Assembly: GCA_027886175.1 (NCBI GenBank)
Contig: JAJNNQ010000024.1
Location: forward strand, 30,297,001 to 30,361,000
Source of the DNA: Phylloscopus collybita
Lineage: Eukaryota > Chordata > Aves > Passeriformes > Phylloscopidae
Direction: 5' to 3'
Length of the DNA: 64,000 nt
The notes under the pieces were generated by a model, which worked only from the letters and a program-made list of their open reading frames with translations, was not told the DNA's origin and ran no database searches. A program made the position numbers and the translations under genes. Shown here one piece after another: positions 55,201-64,000 of this stretch (within the stretch, counting starts at the first letter, position 1; every line of letters starts with the position of its first letter).

Positions 55201-55583
55201 GGAAAGGCTGAGCGAGCTGAGCCTCTTCAGCCCGAGAGGCTCAGATGAGTGAGAGGGGACCCCATCCATGTCTATAAGTATCTGAAAGGAGAACGTGAGA
55301 CTCCACTCGGTGGTGCCAAGCACTAGGACAAGAGGCAACGGACAGAAACTGATGGAGAGGAAGTTCCACCTGAACATGAGGAAGAACTTCCTTACTGTGC
55401 AGGTGTCTGAGCACTGGAGCAGATTGCCCAGAGAGGTTGTGGAGTCTCTCTCACTGCAGATATTCCAGAACGATCTGGATGCAGTCCTGTGGCATGTGCT
55501 CTGGGGTGACCCTGCCTGAGCAGGGAGTTTGGAGCACTGACCCACTGTGGTCCCTTCCAGCCTGGCCCATTCTGTCATCTGGG
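55195..55583 (+). repeat. CR1 LINE abutting the ING4 promoter
   Basis: Sense CR1 on plus: gagctgagcctcttcagcccgagaggctcag, tccatgtctataagtatctgaaaggag, ggaagttccacctgaacatgaggaagaacttccttactgtg, gcactggagcagattgcccagagaggttgtggagtctc, ggtcccttccagcctggcccattctgtcatct. Confidence 0.95.
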
Positions 55584-58500
55584 TGAGGAAGTGCTGTTGA
55601 CTTCTTCCTATGGTTTTCATTCACCTCATAATCCACCAGTGCCGAGCAGCTGCTGCTGTGTCTTAAACGGAGATGGATGATCTCTGCTGCAGCAGGACTG
55701 GTACAACCTAACACTCCTAGCAGACTAACAAAGGAAATTAAGTTAAACATGTGACCGTGCTCTCTTTCTCTTCATCATGCCAGAACCACTTTCGTGACCA
55801 TACACCACGAGCCACTTGAAGTTTTAGAGCCCCCTGTGCTGTGGAGTGGAGGAGCCCTTCCCCAGCCGTCCTTTTTACACGCAGGGTGTGGTGTTGTGAA
55901 GTCACATGGGATTATGGAGGAACTGAGACAAAATTATCTTACTTCTGTTGATCCTTAGGTTCCAAGATACGCAGGATTGTTTTTCAAGAGGTCAGTGTTC
56001 ATTTAGCATCCTGTACAGTTTAGGAGGCACTGTGTTTGGTAAACACTGCATTTCATCCACCTTTCTCCTGCCCACTCACCTACACCATCCCGTTTTTTCC
56101 TGACAGTCTGTATAATGACAGCCATTGCTCAGGACTGAATGCTCCCAGATTCTGGCCACAAAAAGTGATTACATTTCTTTTTCTCTCTTTTTCTCCCAAA
56201 GATCTTCCAAGACACCATGCCTTTATATATATGGATATACTAGGATTAAGTCTTTGAGCAGCCTGCACTGCAAGACTAAGGAGCTGTTATATAAAGGAAC
56301 TGCAGCTGTTTGAACTATGAACCATCTTGCTGTTAAACTGCTTGGTTAATTCAGAGATCCTCTGTGTTCTGATGATGGAGTTTTCCATTCCTCTTCCTAC
56401 AGTCATTTAAGTTATTTATGACATATTTTTAATTATTCAAAACACATTTCTTAGTCTTTTCAGTTCCCATGTGGAGCAGCTGGCTTCAGTTAGCTGAACA
56501 TTATTGTTAAGCCTCTTTAAAGTACTTCAAAATTCTTGTATAAATTGCCTTACACTCTTAATTAAGGGGAAGGATGTGGCTGTTACATAAAAAAAAAAAA
56601 AGAAAAAAAAAAAAAAAAAAAAGCTCCCTATACCATGTCACAGTCCTAAACCAGAATCTCCCAAACACATCCTGCTTGGGGCTACCAAGCTGAATGGAGC
56701 TGATGTTAAAAATCAGACATTCTTAGACATCACTAATTTGCTTAAGAGACCACCTGGGAACCCCATCTTATCCTCCAAGCTAAGGCTAGGAAGATGTCAG
56801 AATTCTAGACCACTGAAATGGAGAAACAATCTCCCTCTGGACTTCTTGCCACTGCAGATACAAATGATAGGGCAAAGGAGAGGCACTTGCCTAAAATGTA
56901 AATGGCAAATCTCAGTAAAGTGTACAAATGTGTCTCTAACTGCGTGAACTGCCACTGTGAATTTGCAAAATAAAGGGAAGAGGCAGTTTTGTGTGCCTGT
57001 GTGGTCTCACAGCAGTAGAAAAACTCTTACCATTCCAGCAAAAACTAGTTCCTGAGCTCTGAGTCTGGGAAAGCTTGTTATTTTTGCTTTCTTTACAAAG
57101 CCAGAGGGTTTGCATCATCGCTCAGGGCTCCAGAAGCATCCTCACCCACAGAGGAAGTGTCACCACGGTAGTTATTTGTCGAGAGGTGGAACATTTTTTG
57201 AACACTTCTGCACGTTGAAGTCCGAGCAGGGGCGCAGGTGATTGTGCAGGAAGGTGCTTTCCCAGCTGAAACAAGCTCCGGAGCGCCAGGGCCATCCATG
57301 GCTGATCCTCACCCAGCCTCACACGCCGATCCTGCGGCAAGTGCTGTAGTGACAAAGCCTCACACGCTAACTCCTGTGCTTATCACACTCCTCCCCCTCA
57401 GCCCAGTTTGCTACTACAGCTCCATCCTGCGGGTTAATCCTGTGGGTAGCTCCTGGTTCCACAGAGGGCCTGCCCAGGCCTCGGCACCTCCCACAGGGAA
57501 GCTGCAGGGCCTACAGAAGCAGTCTGCAGGAGCGGTTCTCAACCTTTATTGATCTACAGATGCCTGTGTGTTTTTTCCCCTTGGAAAGGTAAACACTGCA
57601 TACCAAATTCAAGCCTCCAGATTTTAGTTACCTTGTAGACTTCTTAAATGTTTTCCAAGGACTGTGGGGTGAAGGCCAGCGCTTGAGGGGGATCCTCATG
57701 CAGAACCCAGCAGGACAGCTGTAACTTCAGACTCTTGTTCAGTTACCTTTTTGCTGTTGAGGTACTCAACTCTTCCCACTCTTTAACATTCTCCCTGAAC
57801 TTTCCATTTCCCGTCTTCAGGAAACGTGAGAGGTACCCACACTTTGCTCTCACAAATGGCAGATGATTGATCTGCAGCACTTGGCCCCAAGGGAGTTCAT
57901 TAGCTTTACAAATGAAAATACAAATTATAGCTGTGTCCATGTTTTGAAAACGTATCCTACTTCAGTAGCAAAACTAGGCATAGACTCTAGTTCTTTGGTG
58001 TCAGGATTTCTTTTCTTGCAGTTTTTTTCCATTCATTACACAGACACTACATGAAATCGAAATGTTTGTTGGACCAAGTTACTACATCTCTCTAGTACTT
58101 TGGTGTTCTACTATACAGAAACAAGAAACCATGCACACAAATTTAATCTGTTGTACCTGAAAGGACGATTGAACAGGTACCTATCTTGTAGTTAAGGAAG
58201 TGTACAGAGCAATTTCATTCTATGTTCTGAAACTGCACTAGTAAACTTGGGCAGCTTTCAGGTACATTACCTGCAAAATATCAGAAGAAAATCCTAAACA
58301 TGATATATATCCTTTAGTTGATATAAAGATGATAAAATAATCAATAAAAATATAGAAGACAGACAGAATCTCATAATTATATTCTATATTAGGAAGAAAG
58401 TTGGATGATGTAGACACATCTGTGAGGTAATGAAATATTACCTATTGCCAATGAGATTTAGGAAGATGTTTAGTTTTACCCATTAAATAAAACACCCTAG

Positions 58501-58955
58501 AAGTTGCATAGCTAGAAACTGACAATCAGTAATTTGAAAAGAATTATCTGGCAAGCAGATGGAAGCAATGGGCTTTCTTTTCCAAACAACTTTGAAGTTC
58601 TGAATGTGTTCCAGAAGACTAGTAAATACTTTTACTTAAAAAGTATCTGCAAAGCAAGTGGGCTCATCCAGGTTGCTGTAAGGCAGTAAACCTAACACTG
58701 ATGTGGCAAAATCACAGTGGCATTGACAAGGGTTGCACTCAGCTAAGGAAAGAAACATATTGCTGTTTGTTTTAATTTGAAGAAGAAGACCTAATTAAAA
58801 GAACTGGATATCCTTGTATGGCAGTCTAAGTTTGGTGGCTCAAGATAGCCATCTAGGCCTAATGTAGCAAGACTTTAACTGAACAGTACACAGCCAGGTC
58901 ACTGAAAGGTGAAAGAAAGGCAACAGAAAATAACTACATGATGGAGCCAAGCCTT
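55584..58955. other. Intergenic, ING4 to next gene, no gene recognised
   Basis: AT-rich spacer with an A-rich tract at 56589-56622. The open frame at 57238-57552 and others lack domains. Confidence 0.5.
56589..56622. repeat. Poly-A tract with one G
   Basis: About 34 bases of A interrupted by a single G. Possible retroposon tail, but no body was recognised to its left. Confidence 0.9.
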
Positions 58956-59310
58956 ATTGTGAGACACCTAAACCAGCTCAATTTAATTCAGCTGTTCGGA
59001 AAGATGAATAGAGTGACTTGATCGTGGTCTGTAATTCATTACACAGGAAGAAAAACTTCTTATAGCAGAAGACTTTAATGTACTCAACAAAGGCATAGCA
59101 AGACCCTATGGATTAAAATAAAAAAAAAACACCCCCAAAACAGTAGTAATATAGAGTGGCAGTTTCAATGGCAGTGATAACTCACAAAAGAACTGTAATA
59201 AGGGACATGGTTGATTAACCATAAGGCTTTAAATTATAAAAGTCTTAAATCTTTCTTGAAGATTTAACTGAATTATAGACCAGCACTACTATCATTAGTC
59301 ACGGCTGAGA
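58956..59310 (+). repeat. Ancient CR1 relic
   Basis: Weak but ordered matches to amniote-wide old CR1 3' sequence: gagtgacttgatcgtggtctgtaa, cttcttatagcagaagactttaatgtactcaacaaaggcatagcaagaccctatgg, gaccagcactactatcattag. Very diverged. Confidence 0.5.
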
Positions 59311-61190
59311 TTCTGTTACTGTTTGTGGGTGACTTTTCTAAATTATTTCCAGCCTACATGATGTTTCCTTTTAAAGCAATGATGATTTGTAAAATTCAAC
59401 TAAGAACACAAAATCAGCTTGGAAAAGGACAAGAAGAAGTGCTATTGCCTTTCAGGAAAGATACAAGATGCAACCTAACACAGAATTCCAGAGTCATTGT
59501 CAAGTCTTCTTGGGTACAAACATATAGAAAGGAATGGATCCGCAGCACAATGAAAATGCAGGGTCAAAGAATTCAGGGAGCTGAAGAAGAAGGACCATGG
59601 GATCTTGTTAAGAGAATATCCCACTCGTGTGAGTGGGAGGTAAATAATTGAACCGTCGTTGGCTTGAGTGCACAAAGCTGCAGACTGCAGAACTTCAGGC
59701 TTCATTTAAAGAGGGAAGAGTTTTGTATAAGTCATTACATTTTGTGTCTTGCAGGTAGTTACTGTACTTTTTAAACCATCTGGAGCACTTTGAGTATGTT
59801 AAACAACCTTGGGAATCCAAAGAAGAAGACCTAATCCAAACTCAAATAAGTGACAAAGATAATGAGGGTAAGGTATCTTCAATTATTTCCACATCAGTAA
59901 CAGGACTGGGTAAACAGAGGAATTCTCATTGATAAGAAAGAAAAGAAGGCCTGGAATAAAGTGGCATTTCTGAAGCTCAATGGGAATGTCCTTTAGTAAG
60001 AAATAATTAGTTTCTTCCTGGGCAACAGTAAAAGCTATAGGCTCAGCAGCAAACTGCACAAACACGAATAGTAACACGTTTGAAATGACTGGTAACAAGA
60101 ACTGTACAGCCTTAAATACACATGGATGCCCATGCTGGGTAGCAGATTCCAAGAAGGGAAAGGGTAGCAGACATCAGAAAACGTTTTTAACATATAAAAC
60201 GAAAAATCATTGCAAAGAATTTTAACTTGTGAGCCATTCCCCAGGGAATTCAACCAGTCAGCAAAGCATTGTTCTGACTTTTAAAGCTTCCCCAGCTTAA
60301 TTCAAGACACTGCACCCAAACCAAGTAATTTTTCGGACTTCAAGATGATGCATTCAAGATGAGAGAACAACCTGAGTGAAGCTGGAAGTTTTGTCCTGTC
60401 CATGTGGAACACAGACATGCAGAGGAGAGCCACTGTGCTGAGTCTGGCAAATTCCAAGGAGAGCAAAACTATAAACTGAGTTGTCCATGGGAAAAAAAAA
60501 AAAAGAAAGAAGGCAGAGGAATAGGAATTAAACTCTCCTGTAAGGAGAAACGTAACAAGATGAAAAAGGTGAGGCCAGACAGCAACCAACATAAATTAGA
60601 TGCTATAAAAATAGAGAAAACTCTTAAGAAAAGCTTTGTGACTAGCAAAACTAGTGGTAAAAGGAGTATTTTCTCTTTCATTCCTTTCACAAAATAAACA
60701 AAGAAACCTTACTAATAGTACTGATCCATGCTAGATAAAAATGGTGAAAATGATAGTGAAACAAAACAGGAGAAACCAGTCAACAAATACTTCCAATTCC
60801 ATCTAAAGAAAGGAACAGAATGTAGTAGTCATATGAAAATAGCAACTTCTATCTAGTACCATAGTATCAAAGTAGGAGATGAGACAACACCTATTAGGGA
60901 TGTATATCTTGAAATCAACAAAGAAACAGGAGTCCTGAAAGAGTTCTGTAACCAGCTCTCTAGCCCAGTGATTCTGATTTTAATTAAACTTGGGATATTA
61001 GAGAAATACCTTAAGACACTCATGACAAAAGGCAAATGAAATGACTCAATGCCAAAATTATGGAAAAACTGTAGAGATGAAGAATTAGTGAACAAAAAAA
61101 AATAAAACCTGTAACACTAAGGTTTTATAAAATACAGACTCTGTAGTACAAAAAAAAAAGAGAGAGAGAGAGAAAACCCAAACCCTAATT
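59311..61190. other. Intergenic, no gene recognised
   Basis: AT-rich, A-biased sequence on plus that may be further decayed LINE body linking the two relics. An A12 run lies at about 60490. No supported coding region. Confidence 0.4.
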
Positions 61191-62250
61191 TCATTCTTAG
61201 ATGATACCATTACACATTTGATTTAACAAAGGGGACTGCATAGGTGCAACATACTTAAATTTTTATAAGGCATTGACCTAGCACCATAAGTCAGAAAGAT
61301 AAACTGTACATAATCAAATACTAAGAGGATTAAGAAATGCCCAGCCTGCAAGTTTCAAAAAGAAGCTAATGAGAAGTTGCACTCAATGATGCTTTTCAAG
61401 TCAGCGTAGGTTAGATGCAATATTGCATTTCAACCTGGATCTGAAAGTAAAAATAACAACTGATACAGTTTGCAGGTGACAGAACTATGAAAGCTGTGAG
61501 TAACCTGGTCCATCAGTCAGCCAGGTCCATTCAAACACGCTGGACTTGGACACAGCCTCATGTGAAGCATCCAGGAAACAAGAACCCAGAGCATGCCTGT
61601 AGGGAAGGGAAAACACTATCATGGAAACCCAAGACTTTGGATGGTCAGACTTTTCTAGACAAGCAGCCACTGTGAGCTCCTGTGTAATGCTGTGAGAAGA
61701 GGGAAAACACAATCCTCTGCAGACGTAAGGCAAAGAGCCAGGGGGACCTCATCCATGGCACTGGGGCTTCAACACTCAATTTCAAAATGAACGCTTATAA
61801 GATACTGAAAAAATTGACAGGATGTAGAAAGAAAAGACAAGAATAATTCATGGGCTGGAAGAAATCCCTTACAATGGAAGATTTACAGAGTTCTGTCTGT
61901 TTACCTTGTCATAAAGTGGATTGAGAAGGGACATTAGAGTGTTTAAATACAAGTCTAGGGGCGAAAGGTCCCATTCAGGCTCTCTGAATCAGAGGGATGA
62001 ATGTTTCCAGAACTAGTAACCAGAAGCCAAAATAAGGAGAAATCTGGCTTAAATATTTAAACAGTGAAAACATGAAGCCCTTGCAGCAAGCTACCAATGG
62101 ATTTTGTGTCCCAGTGCCTCAAAATCAAGCCAATGAATTTTGTCAACACAGTTCAAATACACATTAGTTCTTGGTGCTCAATACAGCCGAAATGGATTGA
62201 AATGTCACCTGTGAAATGCAGGAGTCAAACCAGACAGCTCTTTCTAGCCT
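61191..62250 (+). repeat. Ancient CR1 relic, RT end to 3'UTR
   Basis: Ordered matches to old CR1: caactgatacagtttgcaggtgacagaact (the FADD codons), gacattagagtgtttaaatac, agccaaaataaggagaaatctggcttaaatatttaaacagtgaaa...aagctaccaatggattttgtgtcccagtgcctcaaaatcaagcc, gtcaaaccagacagctctttctagcct. Sense on plus, no open frame. Confidence 0.55.
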
Positions 62251-62904
62251 AAACTATGCACCTACCAAACACTCCACCCATTTGCAGCCAACCCTGGTGA
62301 CTGAAAGCAGAGAAAAAGGTTTCTGCCACAGGCTCTCCAGGTGCAGAGCTCCTCGCTTTCCTTGTGCAAACCGCAAAGTGCCCGAGGCAGGGATGTGCCG
62401 CCCTCGCGCCTGCCCGCACGGCTCCCTCGGGCAGCCAGAGGCTCCTGCAGGGGTCAGCTGCAGGGGGAAGGAACACACGTCACAGGGGCAGGGTGCTCAC
62501 AGCAGCACCTTCCAGGAGCCTTTTACACCAATTTATTTCTATACAGGGTGGTTAAAAAAAATAAAATAGAAGCCCCTATTGGTTGTTCATACAGAAGTCT
62601 GGGATTCTATAGGCTTTGGGTGGGTGACTGATTTTAAAACCCAACAACACATGCTTTTTCCCTTGCCTTCTCATTCTCTTCCAAGTCAGCCTCCATGATC
62701 CAAAGAAACTAACAAGTAACACACAAGACTAGCAGTCATGTGGACCAATTAAAAAAAAAAGAGGAAGGAGAATTGAAGACGAAGAGAAAGGGAAAAACAA
62801 ACGAAGATTGAAAATAAAAATTCGCCAGGATAATGCGTTTTATAAACACAGAGATAGAAACAGTTACAGCAAGGACAGAGCGGGCCAGGGGTGGGGAATA
62901 GATA

Positions 62905-62925
62905 TTTATATATATATATATATAA
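62905..62925. repeat. (TA)n microsatellite
   Basis: About ten TA units with ttta at the left edge. Confidence 0.95.
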
Positions 62926-63185
62926 ATTCAAGGGGCCTTCAGTTTATTCTTGTTGGCTCCCCCTTCTCATTAGATTGGTCTCTCTGTGGGGATCTTCATC
63001 CCCTTCTCTCCACTGTCCACCTTTTGGGGATTCTCTCCCATTACCAGGGTCCAGAAGAGGCCACCACTGCCATGTGAGTCCAGCCCGTCTTGGCAAGAGG
63101 GAGCCTGGGAGAGCACTCTGGCAGGAGATGAGCAGGAGAAGCTAGCCTTTCCCTGCCTCCTGCCAGCTCCTTGAAAAGACTGGTC

Positions 63186-63220
63186 TATTCCTCCTCCTCC
63201 TCCTCCTCCGCCTCCTCCTC
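63186..63220. repeat. (CCT)n / (AGG)n trinucleotide repeat
   Basis: About eleven cct units with one ccg. In one minus-strand frame it reads as a run of Glu ended by TAG (63187-63185); in others as Arg or Gly. Confidence 0.9.
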
Positions 63221-64000
63221 TTTCCCATTGGGAAACTGGGGCAGGACAGGTATGTGAGCGTCAGAACTGCTGTCATTCCACCTTTCAGGAAAGGAGTAGA
63301 GAGAAGGGTGAAGATTATTTTGGCAGTCTCTTACCCTCCCTCCAGCTGCTTTTTGGTTTGTTGTTGATGCCTGCAGGCTTTTCTGAGGAGGTGGGGGGAA
63401 AAGCAGGAGGGAGAGGAGGAGGAGTACAAGCTGCTAGGATATCATCCACAACAGGCAGGAAGAGCAATGAGCAGGAACCCACATTCCTACGGGGCCATCG
63501 TGCTGCTCAGACAGCTGGGAGAGCCAGTTCAGACAGACTCCTCTCTATTGCTCTCCACAAGGGGAGGAGAAAGAATGCAATACTCCACAGCCCTTAGGCA
63601 GTCTAGGCACCTGTCCACCTCAAAGAACATGCCTCACCTCTCCCCCCTCCACTGGTCTCACCTTCCACTGGGGAGAAGGTTTCTCCCATCCAGTCCTTGG
63701 GGCAGGACGAGTGACCCCTCCTCCCTTTCACAAGCAGGAGGGACAGGAATGGATATTTCTCTCTTAGACACTCAAAGCAATCCTCAAAGAACCCCATCCC
63801 GCTGTCAACCCTGCCACATTCTTCTGTGGCCTGCTAAAAACACGTGTCCAAGCCCCTGTATATACAAGGGCCGTCTCTCCATCCCATCCACCATGCGTGT
63901 CTCGACACGCAACCCCGCTTCGTACGCATCCTACAGTGAGAGAGAAGGCAGAACAGGGGCCTTTCTTTGGGTTTCAAAGGAGGGGCTCTTGCATGAGGAA

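Larger units (their letters stand above)
62528..64000 (-). other. Probable 3' end of next minus-strand gene (ZNF384 expected)
   Basis: Conserved synteny puts the 3' end of ZNF384, transcribed leftwards, to the right of ING4. A minus-strand AATAAA (tttatt at 62533-62538 on plus) could end its transcript, and the sequence to its right is GC-richer than the intergenic spacer. No zinc-finger residues are visible within the window, so this would be 3'UTR. The assignment is inferred from position only. Confidence 0.35.

Overview
The window reads as vertebrate nuclear DNA from a bird. It has intron-split genes with GT/AG splice sites, CpG-island promoters, many CR1 LINE copies (the dominant avian retroposon) and gene-to-gene distances of only 8 to 14 kb. 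Gene content and order match the mammalian 12p13 block CHD4 - LPAR5 - ACRBP - ING4 - ZNF384, with every recognised intact gene on the minus strand. No tRNA, rRNA, CRISPR or prokaryotic features were seen.

Layout from left to right. 1-6.4 kb: no confirmed gene. A CpG island at about 1.15-1.39 kb sits where the CHD4 promoter is expected. 6.6-7.8 kb: LPAR5, a lysophosphatidic acid GPCR with its coding region in one exon. 8.9-12.4 kb: a cluster of CR1 and LTR-like repeats plus a decayed antisense LINE. 17.0-19.7 kb, plus strand: a broken but clearly recognisable WNT4-type gene whose five exons are still in order. It carries an in-frame stop, a 22-bp minisatellite inside exon 3, loss of the conserved core of exon 4, and frameshifts in exon 5. 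20.1-21.6 kb: a CR1 element that has grown its own internal minisatellite and ends at the ACRBP stop codon. 21.6-33.0 kb: ACRBP, ten coding exons resolved to the base, 531 codons. 33-40.7 kb: intergenic. 40.7-55.0 kb: ING4, eight coding exons resolved to the base, 249 codons, with a roughly 11-kb first intron and a CpG-island promoter. 55.2-62.5 kb: CR1 copies old and young. 62.5-64 kb: probable 3' end of the next minus-strand gene, expected to be ZNF384 but not proven from the sequence.

The genes are not an operon and do not share one pathway. LPAR5 is a lipid receptor, ACRBP a secretory acrosomal proacrosin chaperone, and ING4 a chromatin reader in HBO1 acetyltransferase complexes. What unites them is old synteny. 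The 12p13-type block is the whole-genome-duplication sister of the 1p36-type block (CHD4/CHD5, ENO2/ENO1, GNB3/GNB1, VAMP1/VAMP3), and WNT4 lies in the 1p36 block. A dying WNT4 paralogue between LPAR5 and ACRBP therefore fits the expected position of the lost WNT4 ohnologue, and this is the most interesting content of the window.
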